Shown in pieces: positions 1-4,615 of a stretch of DNA of 5,225 nucleotides (within the stretch, counting starts at the first letter, position 1; each line of letters starts with the position of its first letter). Both the position numbers and the translations under genes were made by a program. This DNA is from Elusimicrobiota bacterium (GTDB taxonomy: Bacteria; Elusimicrobiota; Elusimicrobia; Elusimicrobiales; Elusimicrobiaceae), in the NCBI GenBank assembly GCA_031271365.1, contig JAISVV010000076.1:1-5225 (forward strand), written 5' to 3'. Below the pieces are notes generated by a model. That model did no database searches, was not told where the DNA came from, and saw only the letters and a program-made list of their open reading frames with translations.

Positions 1-174
1 TTTTTTAACGCAAAAATCTATAAGCGGTTTTGTGCCGCCTTCAACGCAGATATCTATATCAAAAGTTTTTTTACCGAGGTAATAATCGCGCGCGAAACCG
101 CCCACAACCCACGCTTTTAATTTTGCTTTTTGCGCGGCTTGGCCGATTTCTTTTAACACGCTTAATTGCTTCAT
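1..174 (-). CDS. CCA-adding enzyme / poly(A) polymerase head domain (partial, C-terminus off left edge)
   Basis: This is the N-terminal 58 codons of a class II nucleotidyltransferase that most likely adds or repairs the 3' CCA of tRNAs. The visible part has the family signature: GG at residues 25-26, RD at 29-30, and the metal-binding pair D39-x-D41 in the context FDIDICVEGG. These are the phosphate-binding and catalytic elements of the head domain (PF01743). The ATG (174-172) overlaps the TGA of the upstream CpXC gene as ATGA, and no good Shine-Dalgarno is visible, so translation is probably coupled to that gene. The tRNA-Arg in this window lacks an encoded CCA, so the genome needs such an enzyme. 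Poly(A) polymerase I shares this head and cannot be excluded from 58 residues. The family is clear; the exact activity is inferred. Confidence 0.85.
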   Translation of the reverse strand, partial: MKQLSVLKEIGQAAQKAKLKAWVVGGFARDYYLGKKTFDIDICVEGGTKPLIDFCVKK

Positions 175-806
175 ATTCTGGGCGGCAGCTCTTTGCCGGC
201 TTGCATGTCTTTGATAAAAGTTTCAAGCATATTTAAGGCCGGGTTTTGTTTTAAAACGGCTTGCGCGGCTTTTATCAAACCCTCGCGCGTATACGCCCCG
301 CCGTCAACCGGCAGGTAAAACGGATAGCCGCTTACGCGCGCGCCGGCGCGCCTTAAAGCCGCCAGTTTAAAGCCAAGCTGCGCGCTTAAAGCGGCGATAA
401 CCTCGCTCTGCGCCGCGGCGGCGGCCTCGTAGTCAAGCATGGCTTTAAGCTCTTCCAGGCCGGCTAAATAAAACGGCTCGTAGCTGATATTCATGGAGGC
501 AAGATTTTCTTTTAAAGTTTTAAAATCCCGCTTCATTTTGGCTTTTACGGCTTCAAAATCTTTTTTATCCCCGCCGGGGGAAACGAAAGCCAGCAACTCG
601 TTGGGCGGGTCAAAGTAAATTATATTTCTGTCGTGATAAAAAAACGCGCCGCAGGCGGGGCAGGAGATTAAATTAAGCTCGCCGCCGAGCAAAGAATCTT
701 TAAGTTCCGCGTCGGCGTCCCCACGCACGAGGGACCAAAACTCCGCGTCAAAATTTTCGCCGCAATTGGGGCAGGCGGCGGCGCCTTGGCCTTTGATTGA
801 TTTCAT
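171..806 (-). CDS. CpXC-motif protein, probable zinc-ribbon-like domain, function unknown
   Basis: A 211-residue protein whose first 75 residues match the CpXC domain pattern (PF14353): C12-P-N-C15 and C49-P-A-C52, separated by a segment ending in LLGGELN, followed by a YHDRNIIYFDP-like strand. The four cysteines probably bind a metal. Residues 75-211 form a charged, alanine-rich helical tail with no motif that I recognise, rich in KKDFEAVKAKMKRDFK-type helix. There is no signal peptide or membrane segment, so it is likely cytoplasmic. The ATG at 806 is chosen because the domain starts immediately after it. No Shine-Dalgarno precedes it, and a TGCTAAACT box ends 7 nt before it. It is the first gene of a two-gene minus-strand operon with the CCA-adding enzyme. 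The molecular role of CpXC proteins is not established. Confidence 0.8.
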   Translation of the reverse strand: MKSIKGQGAAACPNCGENFDAEFWSLVRGDADAELKDSLLGGELNLISCPACGAFFYHDRNIIYFDPPNELLAFVSPGGDKKDFEAVKAKMKRDFKTLKENLASMNISYEPFYLAGLEELKAMLDYEAAAAAQSEVIAALSAQLGFKLAALRRAGARVSGYPFYLPVDGGAYTREGLIKAAQAVLKQNPALNMLETFIKDMQAGKELPPRI

Positions 807-813
807 ATAATAT

Positions 814-822
814 AGTTTAGCA
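814..822 (-). promoter_or_regulatory. Extended -10 box for the CpXC operon
   Basis: On the minus strand TGCTAAACT ends 7 nt before the ATG at 806. The TGC plus TAAACT arrangement resembles an extended -10 (TGnTATAAT). No convincing -35 is visible. The spacing would place the transcript start at or next to the ATG, giving a leaderless mRNA, which fits the lack of a Shine-Dalgarno. Confidence 0.4.
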
Positions 823-825
823 AAA

Positions 826-834
826 TGTTAAAAT
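826..834 (+). promoter_or_regulatory. Extended -10 box for tRNA-Arg
   Basis: TGTTAAAAT at 826-834 resembles an extended -10. It would start transcription near 841, a few nucleotides before the mature tRNA 5' end at 849. It lies back to back with the CpXC promoter on the other strand, only 3 nt apart. No good -35 is visible. Confidence 0.4.
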
Positions 835-848
835 GAAAGTACCGGCAC

Positions 849-922
849 GCCCCGTTAGCTCAATTGGCCAGAGCGTCGGTCTTCGGAACCGAAGGTTGCG
901 GGTTCAAATCCCCCACGGGGCA
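849..922 (+). tRNA. tRNA-Arg (anticodon UCG), no encoded CCA
   Basis: The cloverleaf folds by eye. The acceptor stem is GCCCCGT (849-855) with ACGGGGC (915-921), 7 perfect pairs. The D stem is GCTC (858-861) with GAGC (871-874), and the D loop contains GG. The anticodon stem is TCGGT (876-880) with ACCGA (888-892), and the 7-nt loop CTTCGGA gives anticodon TCG at 883-885, reading CGA (Arg). The variable loop is AGGTT. The T loop is TTCAAAT, and the T stem GCGGG (898-902) with CCCCC (910-914) has a C899/C913 mismatch at the second pair. The discriminator is A922, and the next bases are TTC, so CCA must be added after transcription. The total of 74 nt is normal. Confidence 0.95.
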
Positions 923-924
923 TT

Positions 925-946
925 CGTCTTCGCTTCGCTACGACGC
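925..946. repeat. Left arm of 22-nt imperfect inverted repeat
   Basis: This arm starts with CGTCTTCGCTTCGCTA and ends with CGACGC. It pairs with 1014-1035 at 20 of 22 positions and begins 3 nt after the last tRNA base. Its core CGCTTCGCTA (931-940) recurs in direct orientation at 1301-1310, after the GIY-YIG gene. Confidence 0.8.
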
Positions 947-1013
947 AATAGAAGCGGAATATTTTATACAACACCAATAATTGCCGGCTGACGATTTTAG
1001 CGGAAGACGAACC

Positions 1014-1035
1014 GCGTCGCAGCGCAGCGAAGACG
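1014..1035. repeat. Right arm of 22-nt imperfect inverted repeat
   Basis: This arm starts with GCGTCGCAGC and ends with GCAGCGAAGACG, the reverse complement of 925-946 except at two positions. The arms enclose 67 nt in which I see no gene. The arm ends 9 nt before the preferred start of the GIY-YIG gene, so a stem-loop would form at the 5' end of that gene's mRNA if it is read through from the tRNA. Confidence 0.8.
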
Positions 1036-1044
1036 GGGATGTCC

Positions 1045-1284
1045 ATGAGATACGTTTACATCTTAGAAAGTATAAACTTCCCAAACACCTTTTATATCGG
1101 GGCAACTTCTGACTTAAAAAGGAGGCTTGCCGAGCATAACTCAAAAGAACAAAAGTACACGGGAAGATACCAACCTTGGTTTATAAAGTGCTATTTCGCA
1201 TTTAAAAATCATACCAAAGCCAATGCCTTTGAAAAATACTTAAAAACATCTTCCGGCAGAAGTTTCACAAAGAAACATTTTTAA
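1045..1284 (+). CDS. Small single-domain GIY-YIG nuclease
   Basis: A 79-residue protein that is essentially just the GIY-YIG nuclease fold. The GIY-equivalent is Y3-V4-Y5-I6 and the YIG is Y17-I18-G19. The catalytic arginine is in LKRRL (R26 or R27), H31 lies in AEHN, and the metal-ligand glutamate is E63 in FEKYLK. The C-terminal SSGRSFTKKHF resembles the tail of a widespread subfamily of stand-alone GIY-YIG proteins. All key residues are present, so it should be an active DNA endonuclease, though its target is unknown. I prefer the ATG at 1045 over 1039 because GGGG at 1035-1038 then has a usable spacing. The gene is visibly more AT-rich than its neighbours, and it lies beside a tRNA and an inverted repeat, which suggests acquisition. 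It has no recognisable DNA-binding domain, unlike classical homing endonucleases. Confidence 0.88.
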   Translation: MRYVYILESINFPNTFYIGATSDLKRRLAEHNSKEQKYTGRYQPWFIKCYFAFKNHTKANAFEKYLKTSSGRSFTKKHF

Positions 1285-1300
1285 AAAATTAGAAAACAGC

Positions 1301-1310
1301 CGCTTCGCTA
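1301..1310. repeat. Direct copy of the inverted-repeat core
   Basis: CGCTTCGCTA is identical to 931-940 inside the left arm. The two copies bracket the inverted repeat and the GIY-YIG gene. At ten bases this could be chance, but its position just after the gene is suggestive of a cassette boundary. Confidence 0.4.
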
Positions 1311-1317
1311 AACCGCA

Positions 1318-1347
1318 AAATATTTAGTACCATTAAGTAAATATTTA
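1318..1347. promoter_or_regulatory. Possible operator: repeated AAATATTT palindrome before the transporter
   Basis: The palindrome AAATATTT occurs at 1318-1325 and at 1339-1346, the second within the 10-bp palindrome TAAATATTTA (1338-1347). The copies are 21 bp apart, two helical turns, and both are followed by a TAC. This geometry would suit a dimeric regulator, but AT-rich upstream DNA often gives such matches. Confidence 0.25.
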
Positions 1348-1350
1348 TAC

Positions 1351-1356
1351 AGGAGA
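1351..1356 (+). promoter_or_regulatory. Ribosome binding site of the MFS transporter
   Basis: AGGAGA stands 4 nt before the ATG at 1361, which fixes the start. It is one of the clear Shine-Dalgarno sites in this window. Confidence 0.8.
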
Positions 1357-1360
1357 AAAT

Positions 1361-2536
1361 ATGACAGATACAAACAAGAAATCGTCCGTCTTTATTCAGT
1401 TGCTGCCGGTGATGTTTGCTTTCTTTGTTATGGGCTTTGTCGATTTGGTCGGCATCGCCACCAACTACGTTAAGGCCGACTTCCACCTTTCAGACACCGC
1501 GGCTAACCTGCTGCCTTCAATGGTGTTTTTATGGTTTTTAGTGTTCTCTGTGCCAACCGGCATGCTGATGAACAAAATCGGCCGCCGCCAAACGGTGCTG
1601 CTGAGCTTTATCGTAACCGCCGTTGCGCTTTTAATCGCGTCTATACCGGTTTTCTACAGCTTTATCGGCATGATGGCCGCCTTCTGCCTTTTGGGCATAG
1701 GCAACACCATGCTGCAAGTGTCTTTAAACCCGCTGGTTACAAATATCGTCGCACCGCAGCAGCTGGCCAGCACGCTTACCTTTGGGCAGTTTGTTAAAGC
1801 GATATCTTCTTTCGTCGCGCCGATTATCGCCACCTGGGCCGCCTCGGCCACCGGCAACTGGAAGATGCTCTTCCCGATATTTTTGGTAATCACGGTTTTA
1901 GCCTGGATAGGCCTTGGCCGCGAGAAAATTAAAGAGCAGCCCGCCGGCAAAATTTCCACGTTTAAAGACAGCTTTGCCCTGCTGGCCGACAGCACGATAC
2001 TTTTGTGCTTTATCGGCATTATCTGCCACGTGGGCATTGATGTGGGCACCAACGTAACCGCGCCTAAAATCCTTATGTCGCGCGCGGGGCTGGATTTAAA
2101 CCACGCCGCCTACGCCGCCAGCCTTTATTTTTTGTTTAGGACTATAGGCGCCTTCTCCGGCAGTTTTATTTTGGCCAAATGGTCTGCCAAAAAGTTCTTT
2201 GTTATCAGCGTGGTTTTAATGCTTGCGGCTTTATGCGGCATGATATTTTTGCAAAGCAAAGCGGCTTTATATGTTTGCATCGCGGCGATGGGTTTTGGCA
2301 ACTCTAATATTTTCTCTATTATCTTTGCACAGGCGCTTTTGCATAAGGCGGATAAGACTAACGAAGCCTCCGGCCTGCTGGTTATGGGTATATTCGGCGG
2401 CGCGCTGTTCCCGCCGGTGATGGGTTATGCGTCTGATATGTTTGGCTCGCAAACGGGCGCGGCGGCGGTTATGGTTGTTGGCGTGGCGTATTTATTATTC
2501 TTTGCCACTAAAATAAAAGCTAAAGCGCATAGTTAG
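1361..2536 (+). CDS. MFS sugar transporter, FucP/GluP-like (FHS family)
   Basis: A 391-residue integral inner-membrane protein with about twelve hydrophobic segments, normal for the major facilitator superfamily. It likely takes up a sugar with a proton. The segment GMLMNKIGRR (67-76) between helices 2 and 3 is the MFS motif A. LQVSLNPLVT (118-127) followed by a GQFVKAISSFVAP-type helix resembles the ANPxVT region of fucose/glucose-galactose permeases. D28 in helix 1 is a candidate for the proton-coupling acid. In that alignment Q119 stands where E. coli FucP has its essential glutamate (E135), so the substrate may not be fucose. The start is set by AGGAGA. No sugar-catabolic genes are nearby, so the substrate cannot be told from context. 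A hairpin terminator follows within 30 nt. Confidence 0.85.
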   Translation: MTDTNKKSSVFIQLLPVMFAFFVMGFVDLVGIATNYVKADFHLSDTAANLLPSMVFLWFLVFSVPTGMLMNKIGRRQTVLLSFIVTAVALLIASIPVFYSFIGMMAAFCLLGIGNTMLQVSLNPLVTNIVAPQQLASTLTFGQFVKAISSFVAPIIATWAASATGNWKMLFPIFLVITVLAWIGLGREKIKEQPAGKISTFKDSFALLADSTILLCFIGIICHVGIDVGTNVTAPKILMSRAGLDLNHAAYAASLYFLFRTIGAFSGSFILAKWSAKKFFVISVVLMLAALCGMIFLQSKAALYVCIAAMGFGNSNIFSIIFAQALLHKADKTNEASGLLVMGIFGGALFPPVMGYASDMFGSQTGAAAVMVVGVAYLLFFATKIKAKAHS

Positions 2537-2550
2537 GCAGTCTTTAAATA

Positions 2551-2595
2551 ATAAAAAAAAACTCCCCGCACGCTACGGCGGGGCGTTTTATTTTG
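2551..2595. terminator. Bidirectional Rho-independent terminator between MFS gene and a minus-strand small gene
   Basis: CCCCGC (2564-2569) and GCGGGG (2578-2583) form a 6-bp GC stem with an 8-nt loop. On the plus strand it is followed by CG and a broken T tract (TTTTATTTT), which suffices for the transporter. On the minus strand it is followed by AG and nine uninterrupted T (complement of 2553-2561), the stronger configuration. A terminator that is better on the minus strand implies a gene arriving from the right. Confidence 0.8.
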
Positions 2596-2674
2596 CATAG
2601 CCTGCCCCAATGCCCAGCGGACCAGTGTACCGGGTTACTCGGTCCGGTCTAATGAGCTTCGCCGGCCGGTACAT
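2588..2674 (-). CDS. Candidate small protein gene, 28 residues, function unknown
   Basis: This short ORF starts MYRPAKLIRP and ends GIGAGYAK before TAA at 2590-2588. It is basic, with no membrane helix, signal peptide or family that I recognise. Support comes from its surroundings on the minus strand: GGAGG (2686-2682) lies 7 nt before the ATG, a promoter-like TTGATA/TAAAAA pair lies upstream, and a terminator with nine T follows the stop directly. The frame is also open to an in-frame ATG at 2704, giving 38 residues starting MIKAFIGGAQ, but that start lacks a ribosome site. The start codon lies in a long potential stem (see the hairpin entry), so translation may be controlled. Alternatives are a regulatory RNA with no protein, a leader peptide, or a chance ORF in a GC-rich structured stretch. 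Confidence 0.4.
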   Translation of the reverse strand: MYRPAKLIRPDRVTRYTGPLGIGAGYAK

Positions 2675-2680
2675 CTGCGC
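2617..2680 (-). ncRNA. Structured RNA element with two competing folds
   Basis: The long stem pairs CAGTGTACCGG (2623-2633) with CCGGTACA-CTG (2666-2677, T2674 bulged), extended by GCG (2617-2619) with CGC (2678-2680) across a 3-nt bulge. The competing hairpin pairs CGGACCAGTG (2618-2627) with TACT-GGTCCG (2636-2646, C2640 bulged) and has loop TACCGGGT. That loop could itself pair with CCGGTA at 2666-2671 as a pseudoknot. On the minus-strand transcript the long stem takes up the start codon of the small ORF just after its ribosome site. I match it to no known riboswitch class. The strand is inferred from the promoter and terminator. Confidence 0.4.
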
Positions 2681-2681
2681 C

Positions 2682-2686
2682 CCTCC
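2682..2686 (-). promoter_or_regulatory. Ribosome binding site of the candidate small gene
   Basis: GGAGG on the minus strand lies 7 nt before ATG 2674-2672, ideal spacing. It selects the 28-residue start over the in-frame ATG at 2704. Confidence 0.45.
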
Positions 2687-2709
2687 GATAAAAGCCTTTA
2701 TCATGCCGT

Positions 2710-2738
2710 TTTTTATGCTAAAATGGTACATATATCAA
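2710..2738 (-). promoter_or_regulatory. Sigma-70-like promoter for the candidate minus-strand small gene
   Basis: On the minus strand TTGATA (2738-2733) and TAAAAA (2715-2710) are separated by exactly 17 nt. TTGATA differs from the consensus -35 at one base. Transcription would start near 2703. It overlaps the yebC promoter on the other strand, so the two may compete. Confidence 0.4.
2716..2724 (+). promoter_or_regulatory. Extended -10 box for yebC-ruvC
   Basis: TGCTAAAAT at 2716-2724 is the best promoter-like site before yebC. It would start transcription near 2731, leaving a leader of about 25 nt with the ribosome site. TTTATC (2697-2702), 16 nt upstream, is a poor -35. Confidence 0.45.
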
Positions 2739-2742
2739 TAGC

Positions 2743-2748
2743 AAGGAG
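2743..2748 (+). promoter_or_regulatory. Ribosome binding site of yebC
   Basis: AAGGAG lies 7 nt before the ATG at 2756. It selects that start over the in-frame ATG at 2723, which would overlap the -10 box and add 11 residues that are not part of the family. Confidence 0.85.
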
Positions 2749-2755
2749 CAAATTT

Positions 2756-3502
2756 ATGGGCGGACATTCGCATTGGGCGGGCATAAAGCATAAAAAGGCT
2801 TTGGTTGACGCTAAAAAAGGCAAAGTTTTTACTAAACTTATAAGGGAAATTACCATAGCCGCAAAAATGGGCGGCGCGGATTTAGCCAGCAACGCGCGCC
2901 TGCGCAAGGCTGTGGATGATTCCAAAGCCGCCAACATGCCCGCGGACAACGTAAAGCGCGCCATCATGAAAGGCACCGGCCAGCTGCCCGGCGTAGTGTA
3001 CGAAGAAATTACCTACGAAGGCTACGGCCCGGGCTCCGTCGCCGTTATAGTTGAATGCACCACCGATAACAAAAACCGCACGTTTGCGGAAATCCGCAAA
3101 AAATTCTCCGACAAAGGCGGCAGCATAGGCACTACCGGCTGCGTTTCCTATATGTTTGCCAAAAAGGGCATGATTTTAGTGGATAAAGCCGCAATAAGCG
3201 AAGAAGATTTAATGAACTTAGCCCTTGAAGCCGGCGCGGAAGACATTAAAACCCAGGCCGAAGGCTACGAAATTATTACCCCCGCGGAAGCCTTTGACGC
3301 CGTAAAAGCCGCCATAGAGGCCAAAGGCATAACGCCCGCGGAAGCCAAAATAACCATGATCCCCGGCAACGAAGTGGACGTTAAAGACGAAGAAACCGCC
3401 AAAAAAATCTTGGGCCTGGTAGAAAGTTTAGAAGAACATGACGACGTAAAAGACGTCTATACCAACGAGAACATAGCAGAAGATATACTTGCAAAACTCT
3501 AG
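2756..3502 (+). CDS. yebC: YebC/PmpR-family protein (TACO1 family)
   Basis: A 248-residue cytosolic protein, almost the same length as E. coli YebC (246). It opens with the family's diagnostic MGGHSHWAGIKHKK, followed by DAKKGKVFTKLIREI, the NMPADNVKRAIMKGTG stretch, and the central YEGYGPGSVAVIVEC-TTDNKNRT block. All three structural domains appear complete. Members have been described as DNA-binding regulators and, in mitochondria (TACO1) and more recent bacterial work, as translation factors that help ribosomes through difficult sequences such as polyproline. I read a translation role as likely. The start at 2756 is fixed by AAGGAG and by family alignment. It is the first gene of an operon with ruvC, whose TTG start lies 14 nt inside its 3' end; yebC-ruvC adjacency is common in bacteria. 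Confidence 0.96.
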   Translation: MGGHSHWAGIKHKKALVDAKKGKVFTKLIREITIAAKMGGADLASNARLRKAVDDSKAANMPADNVKRAIMKGTGQLPGVVYEEITYEGYGPGSVAVIVECTTDNKNRTFAEIRKKFSDKGGSIGTTGCVSYMFAKKGMILVDKAAISEEDLMNLALEAGAEDIKTQAEGYEIITPAEAFDAVKAAIEAKGITPAEAKITMIPGNEVDVKDEETAKKILGLVESLEEHDDVKDVYTNENIAEDILAKL

Positions 3503-4043
3503 AGTTTTGGGCATAGACCCCGGTTTGGACAGAACCGGCTGGGCCGTGGTACAAAACAACGGGCCGGCCGGTTTTGCCTTAGAAGCCTGCGGCTTAATAC
3601 ATACCGCCGCCGGCGAGCCTTTGCCAAGCCGCCTAAACACAATCTACGAAGAAATTGGCAAAATAGCCGCCGCCTTAGCCCCGCAAAACGCCGCGATGGA
3701 AGAAATGTTTTTTATGAAGCGCGCCTTAAGCGTATCTTACACCATACAAACGCGCGGCGTTATAATGCTGGCTTTGCACCGCCGCAATCTTAACATCTTT
3801 GCCTATCAGCCCAAAAAAGTAAAACTAAGCGTCTGCGGCAGCGGCGCGGCGGATAAAAAGCAGGTGCAGCGCATGGTGCAGCTTACTTTAAAGCTGCAAG
3901 AGCCCCTAAACCCCGACGACGTGGCCGATGCCGCCGCTATAGGCATATGCCACTTAAAAACCGCGCCTTTAGCCGCGCAGATAAACCTGCAAAAACAATT
4001 TTTAGAAAAAATAAAACAAGCGCAAAAGGCCGTAAAAAAATAG
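3489..4043 (+). CDS. ruvC: Holliday junction resolvase RuvC
   Basis: A 184-residue RNase H-fold endonuclease that cuts Holliday junctions as a dimer after RuvAB branch migration. The catalytic acids are all present by position: D10 in LGIDPGLDRTGW, E71 in MEEMFF, and D144 with D147 in NPDDVADAAAIGICH. KKQVQRMV (123-130) is the conserved helix before the last acids. E. coli RuvC is 173 residues, and the extra length here is a lysine-rich tail. The start is TTG at 3489: an in-frame TAG at 3474-3476 blocks anything further upstream, and the next TTG (3507) would leave only four residues before the catalytic aspartate. It overlaps yebC by 14 nt with only a weak purine-rich ribosome site, so translational coupling is likely. 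Confidence 0.95.
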   Translation: MQNSRVLGIDPGLDRTGWAVVQNNGPAGFALEACGLIHTAAGEPLPSRLNTIYEEIGKIAAALAPQNAAMEEMFFMKRALSVSYTIQTRGVIMLALHRRNLNIFAYQPKKVKLSVCGSGAADKKQVQRMVQLTLKLQEPLNPDDVADAAAIGICHLKTAPLAAQINLQKQFLEKIKQAQKAVKK

Positions 4044-4053
4044 GTCTAAAAGC

Positions 4054-4078
4054 GGCGCGCGCCTGGGCCCAAGGGCCC
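4054..4078. other. GC palindrome cluster after ruvC
   Basis: GGCGCGCGCC (4054-4063) is a perfect 10-bp palindrome, followed at once by GGGCCC-AA-GGGCCC (4065-4078), which can fold as GGGCC-CAAG-GGCCC. No T tract follows on the plus strand, so it is not a standard intrinsic terminator. It may mark the end of the yebC-ruvC transcript or stabilise its 3' end. Confidence 0.4.
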
Positions 4079-4080
4079 TG

Positions 4081-4107
4081 TTACAAAGTATGGCTTTCCT
4101 GTATCAT
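4081..4107 (+). promoter_or_regulatory. Weak promoter candidate for the secreted protein gene
   Basis: TTACAA (4081-4086) and TATCAT (4102-4107) are 15 nt apart, short of the ideal 17. Transcription would start near 4114, leaving room for the ribosome site at 4128. The evidence is only these weak matches and the fact that the gene has its own terminator. Confidence 0.25.
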
Positions 4108-4127
4108 TTAGACATAGAACTATTATT

Positions 4128-4134
4128 AAGGAGA
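4128..4134 (+). promoter_or_regulatory. Ribosome binding site of the secreted protein
   Basis: AAGGAGA lies 9 nt before the ATG at 4144. It rules out the in-frame ATG at 4090, whose extra 18 residues would bury the signal peptide. Confidence 0.8.
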
Positions 4135-4143
4135 ACAGCAGCA

Positions 4144-4587
4144 ATGAAAAAATTATTACTGGCAGCACTTAGCGTTATGCTTTTAGCGGGCGCCGCTTTT
4201 GCCCAGGATTTAAAGAAAATGACCAGCGAAGAGTTGGCAAAACTGACAATCCAGGAAATTAAATACTTCTCCCAGACGGTGCAAAAACGCACCCCGCAAG
4301 GCGGATGGCACGCTTTGGACGTGGTAGATTTAGCGGCTGTCTATAACGAACTTGCCCTGCGCGCCGATGAGGGCAGCTTTAATAAGGCGGAGTTTAAAAA
4401 AATCGCCCTGATGATGAACGAAAGCGTACACGACGGCCACACAAACGGCAAACTTACGCCGCTTTACATTATCGCCATGGATTATTACCAAAAAGCGAAG
4501 CTGGCCTCCAGCTCTGCAGACGCTAAAGAATTGGCCGCTTTTGTCGCCCGCGCGGACGCCGATATAGCAAAAGCAGCAAAAAATTAA
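4144..4587 (+). CDS. Small exported protein of unknown function
   Basis: A 147-residue protein with a classic Sec signal peptide: MKK, a hydrophobic core of leucine and alanine (4-18), and an A-F-A cleavage site after residue 20, giving a mature start QDLKKMTSEELAKL. There is no cysteine at the cleavage site, so it is not a lipoprotein and should be periplasmic or released. The mature part is mostly helical, with TSEELAKLTIQEIKYFSQTVQKR, a middle region rich in aromatic and acidic residues, and an alanine- and lysine-rich end. I do not recognise the family. Helix-rich, charged, around 125 mature residues is compatible with a periplasmic chaperone or envelope-associated protein, but that is a guess. 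It lies between ruvC and ruvA with its own ribosome site and a strong terminator, so it is probably a separate transcription unit without a recombination role. Confidence 0.8.
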   Translation: MKKLLLAALSVMLLAGAAFAQDLKKMTSEELAKLTIQEIKYFSQTVQKRTPQGGWHALDVVDLAAVYNELALRADEGSFNKAEFKKIALMMNESVHDGHTNGKLTPLYIIAMDYYQKAKLASSSADAKELAAFVARADADIAKAAKN

Positions 4588-4615
4588 AAATTTGTTTAAA
4601 TAAAGCGTTTTGAAA

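Noticed and set aside
915..1040. ACGGGG at 915-920 and 1033-1038 as att-type direct repeats of the tRNA end
   Set aside because: Only six bases match, and the flanks differ. I find no longer copy of the tRNA 3' end downstream in this window.
855..1144. Two minus-strand ORFs (63 and 68 codons) across the tRNA and inverted repeat
   Set aside because: They read the tRNA and the palindrome in antisense, have no ribosome site, and show no protein-like pattern.
1654..2052. Minus-strand ORF of 132 codons opposite the MFS transporter
   Set aside because: It is a shadow of a clear membrane-protein gene and lacks its own signals.
2687..2714. Plus-strand hairpin GATAAA-AGCC-TTTATC with TTTTTT six bases later as a terminator
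   Set aside because: The stem is only 6 bp and almost all A/T, and the T run is detached. It overlaps the -35/-10 region of yebC and of the minus-strand promoter.
2723..2755. Upstream in-frame start for yebC, adding 11 residues
   Set aside because: It overlaps the -10 box, has no ribosome site, and the family begins at the MGGHSHW start preceded by AAGGAG.
4090..4143. Upstream in-frame start for the secreted protein
   Set aside because: It would place 18 charged residues before a canonical signal peptide, and AAGGAGA fits the ATG at 4144.
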